DNA from: Heliopora coerulea
Taxonomy: Eukaryota; Cnidaria; Anthozoa; Scleralcyonacea; Helioporidae
Direction: 5' to 3'
DNA: 64,000 nucleotides
Assembly (NCBI GenBank): GCA_030142905.1
Contig: JASJOG010000015.1
Coordinates: 315,001-379,000, forward strand
The position numbers were made by a program, and so were the translations under genes. Positions 50,945 through 63,437 of the stretch are shown piece after piece. Each line of letters starts with the position of its first letter. Position 1 is the stretch's first letter. The notes beneath the pieces were generated by a model. It searched no databases. It saw nothing but the letters and a program-made list of their open reading frames with translations, and was not told the origin of the DNA.

Positions 50945-51010
50945 ATTGGCTGCCTTGAGTGCTCTATATCTCGATGGAGGACGGGAAAAAGCGCGGGAAA
51001 ACATTTCAAA
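50945..51010 (-). promoter_or_regulatory. Putative cell-cycle promoter elements of PRC1-B
   Basis: About 285-350 bp upstream of the PRC1-B ATG are a CCAAT box (ATTGG on plus, 50945-50949), an E2F-type site (plus GCGCGGGAAAA, 50991-51001) and TTTGAAA on the minus strand (51004-51010), which resembles a CHR. PRC1 is a G2/M gene under DREAM/MuvB control in vertebrates. Their use here is inference. Confidence 0.35.
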
Positions 51011-51676
51011 AGACTGAAAACTTCTAGTGAAAATTATATTAAACGGCCAAATAAGCGAGTTGTTAAATGGTGAAGGAAAACATCAACAGCTGGAAGTGGG
51101 TAACAGAATTTGAACCAACATTTGGGCTGGACTTCGGTGAGGAAGAAGTGTTTTAGCCTAATGTTAAAAAGCAAAACACTTTCAAAAAAACACGAATCTA
51201 CTCGACCAACGAAACTTTTCGCCTCTTTGCCCAACGAAGAAATGCATACACTTTTAGCCAAAAAAAAATACTCGGTGTAAACAAAAAGAACAACAAACTG
51301 GCCCGTAGCACTTCCTGTGACTTACAACAATTTAGAGCCATAAAATATGAAAAAAACTAAGTATAAAAAGAACAAAATTGAAATAACTACCTAATGCATC
51401 CCCTGGAACTACCTGTTATGTTTTCTTTCTTCAAAAACCTTAGTTTAATCCATAGAGAAACACTCTCTTTCTGAGTAATCATTGCGAAAAAAAAATCGAA
51501 GCCCGATACTTTGAGGATCACCGATGATGAAGCGGCCAACCAAAAAGTTTGGACCTTTTGGCTGACGTAAGGAGAAAGCAATTTTTAATCCGCGAAATAA
51601 AGCTTGTTTTCCGTTATTTTGTGTCTGATTCTACGTTATAAAAGAAATGGTCCATAATTTGGAGTGCTCCATTGAG

Positions 51677-51886
51677 TTATTGACGCACTTGGGAAGTTCG
51701 AAGAGCACTCAAAACCCTAGAGTTGTTCTCGGCTACCGCCTCGAGCAACTCTTGTGCTTTTTTCGTGCTCTCCCAACCTACCGCATTAGCTTTTGATGGT
51801 ATATTCATGGTAATATTATATTTTATAGCGAGACCGCTGAGAAAGTACAGCAGGACCAAATAATATCGTACCCAGGTACGCTCCAT
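51677..51886 (-). CDS. Small ORF, 69 aa, possible secreted or membrane peptide (uncertain)
   Basis: Starts MERTWVRYYLVLLYFLSGLA, a plausible signal sequence or anchor, followed by a short helical Ala/Glu-rich part. I do not recognise it. It may be chance; no splice partner is evident. Confidence 0.22.
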   Translation of the reverse strand: MERTWVRYYLVLLYFLSGLAIKYNITMNIPSKANAVGWESTKKAQELLEAVAENNSRVLSALRTSQVRQ

Positions 51887-53093
51887 CTTTCAAACACTTT
51901 TTAGACCGACCCAGACTTATGGATTTCGCGTTGCAATACAGTTAAAATGATTACAAATGTCAACATTTAATTTGAGGACCAAGAGTGTGTTAGCGTTTGG
52001 TCTTAGCGTTGCTTTATTGGCGATTTTAGGCATCGCATAATACCAAATGATAAGTTTGACATGCTCCTGAAATCGAACATTGTTCGAAATGCGAGGCTTT
52101 AAGAACCCCACGGGAGCTTCACCGTTGAGGCGTCTGTACCGCACGGCACGAATAAATTTCGTTTCAGTGGCGATTTTACTCGTATTACGAAGTTTGGTGT
52201 TGTGTGATGGCTGATGATGGTGGATGATGGCAGTTGACAATAAATGACGTAAGATTTTCAATGACGTATGTTGACGTAGGATGGGGATGGATGCTGTACG
52301 TTGATATATGTTGATGTATACCTATGTATAATAATGCGTAGTGATATATTCGGACGCATGTTGACGTACTATGACGTATGGATAATGATGTATGATGACA
52401 GTACATAGGGGATTCATTATACAAGAACTTTCCCAATTGATGTTCCCAGTTTGTTTCGACCTGCATCCAGAGCGTAAATCGCGAAGTGCGTTTGCGTTTG
52501 AAACATCACGAGTTAAATACAGTTAGAACCGAGTCTTTACCAGACAACCTTGAGCTTAACGTTAGTTAAATCTATTGATTTGTTTACAGAATTTGTTCAC
52601 ACGACTTTACATGATACCTCTCAATATGATGAAAGGTTTTGTGCGCACGCTGGAGTCACATGGTTTATTCTTGCACCAGTATTAGAAATACGAGATAAGG
52701 CTAATATGGCTTTTAGTTTAGGCACAAGACAATATAGCAGTTAATCCATACGGTTGAGGTACCAATTATCCGTTTCATTACATTTAAACATCGCCTAGAT
52801 TTCATATTTCGGGTGATACTATTTTTTCTGTTCCACATCCCTTAAGGTTATAACCAAATACCTGCACATATTATAAAAATTAAATTTCTTTAAATTGTTA
52901 AAAACTTGTGCCTCCATATCAGTATTGTCTGGAAGCTATTAAAATGGTTCTTGGGATTAAATGTTAAGGTTTAACTATGTGACATGTACAGTCGAGTTAT
53001 TGCAGGCCTGTTCCGTCAGCTTTAGAACACGGAGTGAGGTCCAGCTGGAACAGGTGACTTGAAGCTGATGTTCGGTTTCCGACAGAAGAGAAA

Positions 53094-56000
53094 CTACACG
53101 AAGGTGACCATTTGAGAACGTGTGCTGTTTAGCGTTTCTGTTGATTTTTGGCCTCGTAGACCACTCTAGCAATAGAAAAGAGAATAATTTAATAACTAGA
53201 CGGTTGTAGTGCAAAATTATATTACCAAACTAATCTAAAAGACAAGTCCGAAAAACTACACAGTTCAGCTGGAATTTACAGCGCCAGGAAACCACGTCCT
53301 TGTTAACAGTCCAGCACAGCGAATCACCAATCTCACCAGTGAACAATCTTCACCTAGCACCGCACAACTTTCTAATACATGGACACACTGTGTCCTAAGA
53401 ATACTTAATAGCTTTCCATTCTAGACTGAAACGTCTATATTTTTTAAACTTTCTCGACAGAGAGAACTACATGTATTAAAAATACCTCTGCAATTATCGG
53501 AATTTCAAAATTCGTGTTTTCTACAAGTAATGTTAAGTCGTACCGTTGAGTGACCTGTGTCATGTTAAGTTGCATTGTGCTGGACTGCATTTTACCGTGC
53601 TTTGTTGTATTGTATTGTTGTATAGCGCAGTACTGTAACGTACTACATTACGTTAACAGGTCGGGTTTAGGACAACAAACAACTATAGATACACTACTAC
53701 ACTGCTCTAAACTATACTATGTGAGAATACTCACTGTAAATTCAGAATATGACGTACAAGATGACAGCGATTCCTTGTTTCCTCGGCCACCTGATCGTCC
53801 AACGATAATCGTAGAATTCCTCGAAGAACCAGAGGAACTAGAGTTTATCCCTTTAGATGTCCGTTTCTTGTGCGCTTCACAGCGTTTCTTTAGCAGTCGT
53901 GAAGAGCGCCGTCTTGGATTCTAGAAAGAAAGTACGCAAAGTTGGTGGACAACGCCAGCTATTCTCCAGATTACCAGCAAACTTAATCATGAATTGTGTA
54001 GTATAGCTCATAGAATCGTGAACGACTTTGTGTTGTGTACGTTTTGACTGAAAATCGTGTTTCCCTAAGTTCAATAAATAAAAATTCATTTCCAAGAAAA
54101 CAAATCAATATTAATGATTCAAGGAAAAAAAAACCTCAATTTAAATGTTTGAAAATATGAAAGTTGAAATTATTGTAATTATGATTGTTTTCAGGAAGAA
54201 CTAAAGTTCTAAGAGATGACAGTAAAACATAATACCAGCGGATATACCTTGGTCACCTTCCCTCCAGCTACTTTGGGAAATTTATTGACGGCAGAAATGA
54301 AGTTTCCACGTGGAGTCAATGGAGACCTGATGACTGTTGACTGAAGTAATCTTGAAGGAGTTGTGGCTGTTGAGCTTGAGGTAGAATTCATCTGGAATGA
54401 AGACATTGGTTTCATTAATTTGTTAAATGGCTATCATTTGTTCACACAAGTTTTAAATCCTCGCGGTGCATCTAAGGATTGTACCGCATTTTGGTTAAAT
54501 TCCCGTTTACAGTGTTTCTCAAGTGTTTGTAGAACAATTTCAGACTTTTTTCCAACAAATTACCTTGTTACTAGAGCGGAGTCTTTTGGTGAAAGGTGTT
54601 CGTGAGGGTGTAAGGACCCTACAATATTCAGAAATGACAATCATTGAAAATATCATAGATAAAATTAAACATGTTGAATGATAGTTAAATTTTGTGAAGG
54701 ATCGATTTTCATGAAAATTTAAGGACGGACAACTTTACTTTTTTACCTTTTTGCTGGAGTGGCGGGTTTGCAGCCGAAAACCATTTCCTTGTTGAGAGTT
54801 TCTTGCTTGGCTTTTTGCTGGAAGAAACCGAGCAAAGACGTTCAGATTAAAGACCTTCGGAGTTCAGAGTCATCTTTTTACTTTGGTGTGAATGAGAGCG
54901 AAGTTAAATTATTTCGAGCGATACAACTAATATGGTAAACATTTGGATATTAGCTAAATTCAGCGGAAGCAAACCGCTTATTGCTGCATACGTTTACTTG
55001 ATTTCATAATGGCAAACATACAATAAAGCAATGAGTTTCAGTGATCAAGTGTCTCACCCTCTCCTCTTTCATCAGTTTTTTCTCCTCTTCGTAGTTCGCC
55101 CATTGTCGATCAATGACTTCCAGGTACTTGACGCCGTTCACCAGGAAAGGTCTTTCATTGTCACTTTCCCACAATGCAATGGCTTTCTTGAGCTCTTCCT
55201 CAACCTAGATAAGAACATGATCACAAGAAAATGCACAGTTCAGTGCTTTCATTCACTATTAAAATTTCACCTGTTTCTTAACATGCAATCCAGATTTTTT
55301 CCACAAATGGCAATCACACTATCACCGAAGGCTTTACATGTGTCCCAGTCGACCGGAGATCAAGAGAACCAAGAAGCAGGAGGAGAGTTGAAGGGGACTT
55401 TGTGTTTGATCATACTTATTACACAATGTCATGCGATCGCATATCGCACCTCGCATATCAACACCTACTCACACGTTACTCCCGCATAATTCGTGGAAAA
55501 CTAAATGATATGGTTTCAAAACGAAGTTATTTATTTCTTTTAATTTCAGATGACATGAATATTGTGTTTAAAAGTCCAATCTCTGATGTGAAACTTTCAT
55601 TTTCTATATTCTAGCAGTGAAAGTTCATTTTTGATCAAAGAACGCTGATATTCTTACCTTTGGCAAGCCTTTCTGTACCGTGTTTCTGGTCCTCATCTCT
55701 TTCAATAAAGCACCACCCCGATTACCAAAAAGTCGATTTGGATCGTTTTCTTTACTCTAGAAGTGAAAACGAGAAATAGGTAAATGTTTGCATTTTTTCG
55801 TCAGCCAATGTTGTGCCTTTACTTGTTTGTACTTTATCCACAAGGAATCATATGGATCGTAAGATAGTACATTAACCTTTTAACGTGATAACCCTGGCGA
55901 GACGACAAGTTTACCTCTGACGAGTAAAATCATCGTGGGTTAGCGAAAGTGAGATGCTAAAGGTTCAGTACGGTCTGGGAAGAAACAAACAGAAGACATA

Positions 56001-58992
56001 TAAAATCATTCTTATGGCCCCTGGTTTCTTGGTAGAATAACTTGATCAATCTCATGCCTTTCCTTAATTTATAGTCAGGAAATGAAAGACTAAGCGTGCG
56101 TACGGTTTTCGGGATTTGCAATTATGGATATGTTGACATGGTGATGGCAGTTGGTTCTCGATCCCCATCGTAATCCACCTCTAGACCTGATCTCAAAATT
56201 GAATCGATCCGTCATAGCCGGATCGGGTTTTTAGACGACAGAAAAGATCGGGGTTGTGACCCCAATCGCCTCTTATTTCAGTCGCAATCCTGATTATTTT
56301 AAGTCATGTAGTAAGGGGTTAACAACTGGTCAGGAGTTCCTTACCTCAAATTCCAGTAATTTGTTCCACATGTTTTCTCTTTTTTCAACCAGTTTAAATA
56401 TCTGATTGTTTTCTTGGTAATAATTTCGCATGACTTCGACTTGGTGTTCATGGATTGCAAGAGCTTTCTCACTGAAATTCTCTGAAAATGTAGTTTTAAA
56501 ATCAGGTTTCATGACATTTTCAGACGTTGAAAGGAAAACGTGAAGAAAGCCATGCCTTCGTGATATACAGTAGATCATTAGGATTGTTCTACTTGAGGGG
56601 TTACTTTTAAACCGCTGGGCCACCCCAGATGCAATCATCAACCACTATCAAACTGGACACAATTGCAGATGTACAAGATGATAGTTACGTACAAGAAGAA
56701 AGATAATAATCAAGTACGCGCCGAGACGCGCTCCGGCCCAAATTTGTGCTTGTCATCTGCGAAGGCCCAGTCAAGATCCCATAATTAATGCCTTCACTGC
56801 TGGCACAGTTCTTAACTCTAAGCAAGGGCAATATTATACCGTCAAATGCTGGTGTGAACTCGCGTCTTTGAGCTTCTCCAAAATAACACTTATTCCAAAT
56901 TTCTTCCAATTCTTTCCTAAAAAAACATTGCGAAACAAACATATGATGGATATGTTAGTTGATGTTAATTTGATATTATATCTAACGGAAGGTACCAACA
57001 TTTCTTTTAAGTAAAAGAAATATGATCTAATCTGCTACATACCTAGATCCATCAATAAACTTTTTAACATGTAGAACTTTCAACGCCTCCAATCTGTTCA
57101 CCTCTTTTTTGAGCTAAAACGAAATGTTATTTATGTTTATCTAAAAGTAAGCCAAAAATCTCAGAAGCATTGCAAAGATGCTGATCATGGTCTACTTATA
57201 CAGATAGTGACAATGATTATACGAATGTTGGCGACGTACTTTCTGTATTGCAGATGGCTTAAAGCCCGCACAAAAAGCAGTACACTTTTTCTGTTCACTG
57301 TCTTCAATCTCAAGTTTCGTCCATAGTCTCTTCAGCTGCTCTCTAAGGCGAGCTGCTTTACCAAAATTTTCTTTCTGTTCTTTTTCGAGCTGAAAGAAAC
57401 AAGTGGTAAAAAAGGCTAGAGACTTTTGATTATCCCAAAGGACATTCGGCATACAAATACTGCACACATAGACAATGGGGAGAAAGTTAACCAAAACGAC
57501 CCTAAAGAGTGGCTGTGGTTCAAAATTTAAATACTGGAAAAACTTTCTTAAATTTCCGACAAATCCACCTCAATCAAGTGTTTGAAATGGTATGGAAATT
57601 AATTATTCATACACAATTTACAATTTGATATTGATTATTCCAGAGTATCTCACTATCTGCATGTCTGCTATTTTGTTTCTCCTGTTGGAAGACAACAATA
57701 TTTGATGTCGTGATGGACCAATTACATGCATACCACGACGCACCGTTTAAAATGCCTAGCTTTAACGTCATTCTTTTGAATTCTATTGAAAAAAGTCAAA
57801 AGAACGAAATTGAGAGAATGAGTGTATGATACTCTGAGATTTATGCACTTGGTCCGTATGAGTTTCACAATTTAACAACTGGTGTGCATAAGCATAAAAA
57901 ATCATTAAATTCAGCGACTGAAATTCTTTAACTGACAACCCTGAAATTCCTTCTCTCCCTGTCTGCACAAGTTTGTCTGAGTAATTCAGTTTAAGCTTCT
58001 TGACATTGGGAGGGACAAGGTCCTTCCTTGAATCTCCCTCCTGCCCCTGGATATAGGAACTGAAGTCTCAACCTTTCACCCTTACCTCAACCAGGACAAA
58101 GGTTCAAATGGATAGGGGTATCACTTCTACCATTATAATTTTGTTCTTATCTTCATATTTCTACTAAGAAAAGCACCAAACTTGTACTTTTACCTTTGTT
58201 TGAAGTTCTTTTAACCCATTCACGTTGTTTCTCGACAGCACAAATGATGCCTCAGAATCATCCCTTGCAAGATCTCTCTCAAATTCAGTTTCAGGAACCT
58301 TCTCAAGATCTTCCCACAGGTTGAAAATTGACAGTCGAAGACTTTTAAATTGCTCGATCGCTTGGGCCTGTTAAGTTAAAAAAGCCATTAGGAACATACT
58401 GTAATTTTAGCTTTTGGTAGTTAGGCAATTACGGTACTCTGTTGGAAGAGTTTAAATGTCTTTGGTTATCTCTGGCCAGCTAAACCCAATTAAGACATGC
58501 GTATTTTCATTGCTATATTATAAACTGTAACCGCAATCTAAACTAAGTATTAGCGTTATACTGATAACCTATACAGAGCATGTAGTACCCTCAAGTCACA
58601 TATTTACAGTAACGCTTTTACAACATCAAACGATGAAACGTGCCACGAAAATCTCAGCCTACTGTACCATCCCTGGATCTCACAAAATAGCATTTCAAAA
58701 CGTAAAATAACAGAATAATGTCTCAAGCTCAGAATACAATGCAGCACCTCTCAAACATAAATTAATGGCTCACAATGCAGTAAAACATCACGTGATGTAA
58801 ATAATGTCTCGCAACGTAATTCACAGTCTCAAATCAATAGTTAATATCTTGCTAATATGACATCACATGTCCCAACGTACAGTAACGTTTCACGACGTAA
58901 CTTCATATCTTAAAACACAACATAGCACCACATGAGGTAACTTGTTGAGGGGATGAGCTTTGCTCCACAATGAGTAAAATTAAGTTGTTCAC

Positions 58993-59046
<54 letters not shown>

Positions 59047-59266
59047 CATCACCATCATCCTCATCAACATCACCATCATCCTCATCACCATCACCATCAT
59101 CATCATCACCACCATCATCATCATCATCATCATTAACATCAACATCATCACCACCACCACCATCATCATCATTACCATCACCATCATCAACATCATCACC
59201 ATCATCATCACCATCATCATCACCATCATCATCATCACCATCATCATCACCATCACCATCATCATC

Positions 59267-59297
<31 letters not shown>

Positions 59298-62200
59298 CCA
59301 TCATCATTAACATCAACATCATCACCACCACCACCATCATCATCATCATCACCATCATCATTAACATCAACATCATCACCACCACCATCCTCATCATCAT
59401 TACCATCATCATCATCATCATCATCACCATCATCATTAACATCAACATCATCACCACCACCACCATCATCATCACCATCAATATCACCATCACCATCACC
59501 ATCATCATCATCATCATCACCATCATCATCACCATCACCACCACCACCATCATCATTACCATCATCATCACCATCATTAACATCAACATCATCACCATCA
59601 TCATCATCATTAACATCAACATCATCACCACCACCACCATCATCATCACTACCATGATCATGATCATCAACACCATCATCACAATCATACTCATCATCAT
59701 GAAAAGATCCCTTTCCAACCCACTAAGTCACTACTCAACCACATGCCAGCTGGTTTGATAATGGTCACCAAAGAAACTATTTCATTAAACCTAAAGTGAG
59801 GTGGTGTGTAGACATACCAGTTGATTTTCCATGTATTTAATATTTTCTTCTATTTCATTTAATTGTTTTTTTGTTGGTACTTCATGTATTCCAGCATCAT
59901 GAGCAGGTAATTCCAATCTTTTACAAAGCATCTCCTCAGTTTCACGAAGTTTCTTGAGACTCTTCAATCTCTGGTATTTTTCCTTAACATTGTAATTTTC
60001 AACAAAAACATTATTAATTACTGAAGTAAATGGTTTGAACCCAGGAGAATTGATATATGTTGGTGATGGCAGTCTTGAGAAAGAGGGGTTGGTGAATGAC
60101 ATTTTGATAACCTCTGCAGATGATAGCCACTAAGGCCATTGAAATGTCAGTCACAAACAGTCTCTCTCAAGACTACACTAACCTGGACAATCTACCATCA
60201 CCAACATGTAATTATCAATTACTATTATCTTTTTCTGTTTCCAAAACAGTAAGTTCAAATTTCTGTCATTCTGACTAATTAGTCTGTTCTATTTTGTTTT
60301 CATGCTATCCTGTTATTGTATGCTGTTTTATGTAATTTAGCAATAACTGTACATTATGAATTATTGGATAAGAAAAAAAAAATCATAAATATTTAAGTTT
60401 TCATTTAAGGTAAAACATGTCTTTACTGTGTTCCAGTCATTCAGCTTTGTTCTCAAGGTTTTCTCTCTTTCAACAAGTTTTAAATCTCCATCAGGCTAAA
60501 TAAAAAACAAAAAATCAACATTTGTACAAACATGAAAAAGATTACCTTATGGTTTTTTCAACTAATGCACAGCTGACTGCATTGCAAATAGATCAAATAC
60601 ATGGATTATTTTATCAAAGAGAATTTAGACCACCAGAGCAAATAATTCATGAACTAGTTTGTGATCTTAAAAGGTGGCATGGTGTGGAAAAATGCCAATG
60701 GGATGTAAGCAAAGCAAAAGTCACAACTTTTTGACTCATATTAAGGCTGATTCTACACCATTTTAATCTCCTGTGTGCTAACACTGTTGAGCAGTTACTT
60801 TTCTTTATAATGTGTAACAGTCAAGATAACAGTTGGTATCAGTGTTGGTTAAAGCTTTCATACACCAATCAAAACACTGTTGTAATTCCAGTTGTGTCAC
60901 TATAAAACAAGATTTCCCAATAGTTCTACAATCAATGCTATCCATACTAATTTGTGGCTAGTGTGAAAAAAATTTGGTAAAACATTTTAGCCACATGATT
61001 TACCTGGTAAGGTACTTCTCCCAGTTCTTGTGCAAGTTCTAGTAATTCCCTCTCATAAGTCTCAATGCTCGACTTCAGTTCCAGTTGAAATTCTTTCTCG
61101 TCATTCAACATGTCCACAAACAGACTGCGCACATGCTGAAGGATAACATCAATTCTGTTTTTGTGAACAGATGCACTGATGCCCATTTCTTCCCATATTG
61201 TCTCAAATGTTTCCATGAATTCAGCAACCATAACAACTAACCCATCTTGAATTACCTTGGTCCCATTCAGATCATTTACATCAAGATTAGTGACCCTAAA
61301 TATAAGAATGAACCAATAAGTAGTAGTATAATAACTAACAGATATTCATTAGGGGTAATTGACCAGGGTAAAGGATAATTATATCAGCAAAATTCAAACA
61401 GGTTCTCAGCCATTTTTTGGATGAATGTCCACCTGCCTCATACTGAAACCTCATGCCCTATTGAGCACGCACTGCCTGAGTTCTGTGCCTGCACAAGGAC
61501 CCAACCCCAGAGTGATACTAAACTGAATAACTCTAATATATAGTTATTCAGTTAGGCATTGCCAAGTACACCAGTCAGCCTTAGATCTTAACATCTAATG
61601 ACTACTAAAAACATAAAAACTCTGTGGTGATGAATGACTGATGAATGCCCGCTCTCTGCTGTATTGCTTCTATCACCCCTTGACATCCCGAACCCTCACT
61701 GGGGGTGGTATTGCCTCCATTGAGAAATGCTGGTCCAACTTCTAATGCACTTTTGAAATCCAGTTGACAGAATATACAACCAGTAAATGAATAAAATCAT
61801 TTGGTACCAGGGTAAGACAGTAGAAGATTGATCTTGCCAAGAAAGCATTTAAATTTTTGAAAAATCAGTGCATTATGACTGTGAATTTCCCCAATATCAA
61901 TGCACTGATTTCAATTTCATGTATACAACATACAAGTAATGGTTCTTTACAATGATAAACAAAACATATATTTGAAATCCAGATTGCCTGATTATTTCCT
62001 ATCATTTACATAATTATTTAAAAATATAAGGTCTGCAAGTTTCAAGTAATTTCTTTACTTCAAATACAGAACAAGTACATTAATTTCATTCAACAGGAGG
62101 GGTGTTAAAATTTTTATGATGTATCAGCTGATGTTTAATAATTTCATATATCAAAGAACTGTAACAATGCTAGTGTGACATGATAGTTAAATATTAACCT

Positions 62201-62597
62201 CAGACCTTGCTGACAAATGTTTCATGGAGAGCAACCCCAATTAAAAAAATCCAGGCAAATAAAAATACCAAAATTGAGCGGCTCAACCGTAACATAAACC
62301 TTAACACCCACTATGATCCCAAGTTAATGTAATTGGATTTCCTTTACTTTCAACTTGGTATTATGCAAAAGGTTCCACTTGTTGTAAGACCACTTTTTAA
62401 GAATCCAGCAATTCATAATAACGAAATCAGACGTGCATAATAACTTGAATCCCTACCATCATTCCCTGTTTTGTATACAATATAAAGCAAGGAATATAAG
62501 AAATGTGCAATCTTTTTAAACTTCACGTTGAATGTCCAGTTAATCCCAAGATAATGATCATACCAGAAAACCAGATTACTTACAAATCAATGTCCAT
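53094..62597 (-). CDS. PRC1: PRC1-A, protein regulator of cytokinesis 1 (Ase1/MAP65 family), 16 exons, 640 aa
   Basis: Exons: 62584-62597, 61004-61295, 60427-60495, 59818-59982, 58194-58367, 57240-57389, 57043-57113, 56840-56916, 56345-56481, 55658-55756, 55058-55204, 54747-54817, 54564-54618, 54248-54391, 53735-53920, 53094-53165; total 1,923 nt in frame, close to human PRC1 (620 aa). The protein should dimerise and bundle antiparallel midzone microtubules in anaphase. The N-terminus aligns with human PRC1 around the EIWELIG region (here TIWEEMGI). Microtubule-binding signature DPNRLFGNRGGALLKE lies at about residues 388-403 in exon 10. The C-terminal tail has TPSR, TPFTK, SPLTP and a basic patch, then SCTSYSEFT, which matches the human TYSEF segment. 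The last exon (SGLRGQK...LNST) is supported by the matching last exon of PRC1-B. If its donor (gtgagt at 53,734) were not used, the frame would stop a few codons later. Confidence 0.93.
55914..55952 (+). repeat. Dispersed short repeat, copy 4
   Basis: CTCTGACGAGTAAAATCATC with a following GGGTTAGCGAAAGTGAG, in intron 9 of PRC1-A; same family as the copy at 12,611. Confidence 0.45.
58995..59690. repeat. ATC/CAT microsatellite in PRC1-A intron 4
   Basis: About 700 bp of CAT, CAC and CAA triplets. A CATTAACATCAACATCATC block recurs at about 59131, 59305, 59358, 59434, 59575 and 59608, so longer units have duplicated inside the trinucleotide tract. Open frames on both strands are compositional. 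Confidence 0.95.
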
Positions 62598-62831
62598 TCT
62601 AGACCTTCAATTATTTCAGAAAATGTCAGCCTGATCAAGGAATTCACTTCTTCTGTACAAAAAGTCTAACACGAGAAATATGAAAACGTTTGAATTTGCC
62701 ACACAAGACGACGGTTTGAAACTAACAAGTCACATGATCGTCATCTTGCATTTGGATTGGTTAGAAAAGACAATGTGCGGAACTGCACACATAAACTAAT
62801 GTTCTGCGGTTTCTCGCACAAAAACATCAAA
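62598..62831. promoter_or_regulatory. Shared divergent promoter of PRC1-A and DENND10
   Basis: Only 234 bp separate the two start codons, which face away from each other. The interval has a CCAAT box (ATTGG at 62756-62760) and TTTGAA at 62689-62694 and 62715-62720. No TATA box is clear. Transcription start sites are not known. Confidence 0.6.
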
Positions 62832-63437
62832 ATGGCCGTCTCCGAGTTGAAATGTGTTGGTTTAATCGGTAAGTTAATCCAAATTATAAAACAGACATTC
62901 ATATTCATAAAGTTTCAGCTAGAATTTAAAACTTGTATACAATTTGGCATTCTTTTTGGCCTTTTGAAACCTGTGCTTTAGATGCAGAACCAACTCCTAG
63001 ATTTTCCGTGGCAAATTTTACGTTGTATAAACAATGGACTTACTCATAGTATCTGTTGTGGCTGACATATAATACACAGAGTTGATTAGACAATTTTTAC
63101 TGTTTTCAGAAAAGGACATTAATTTTGAAGTATTATGGACTTGGTCATTTCCTGCCATTGATGCCCAGTTGCAGTCGTTATTATTGAACAAATGTTGTTT
63201 AAAGTCTGGAAAAAATGAGAATGAAGCTGTTGTTCCATTTGTATACGGACAGTACAACAGGATGTGGTATTACTTGTTAACATCAAGTGTTAAAAATAAA
63301 GCAAACTTAAGCAAGGTTAGTACTCACTTCATGACACATGATACAACCCAAAGCATTTTCTTTGAGGGTCTCAATCTTTTACTTTTTGTTCTACTTTTTA
63401 CCAGGTCACACATTTTACTGTTGTTCTTGTGACCAAG
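62832..63437 (+). CDS. DENND10: DENND10 (FAM45), N-terminal exons; continues beyond window
   Basis: Exons: 62832-62868, 63110-63315 and 63405-63437, joined in frame (phases 1 then 0). The product starts MAVSELKCVGLIEKDINFEV, matching human DENND10 (IGLIEKDTNGEVLW). It continues with W-W-FP, LLLNKCCL, PFVYGQYNRMWYYL and VTHFTVVLVTK, aligning with the human HFSIVLTAKD segment. DENN-type proteins act in Rab-dependent trafficking, and DENND10 is linked to late endosomes. Only about 92 residues are in the window. I did not find the next exon before 64,000; an acceptor-like AG at 63,990 may begin it, but the codons after it do not match the expected DFNPEKY. Confidence 0.88.

Larger units (their letters stand above)
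50661..53093. other. Intergenic region between the two PRC1 genes
   Basis: Holds the putative PRC1-B promoter near its left end, one small open frame with a signal-like start (51,677-51,886, minus), and a degenerate GATGTATGATGACGTA-rich tract at about 52,200-52,420. No other gene is recognisable. Confidence 0.55.

Noticed and set aside
58903..59758. Open frames of Met/Val or Ile/Thr repeats on both strands
   Set aside because: They are translations of the ATC microsatellite inside PRC1-A intron 4; no start context, splice sites or domains.
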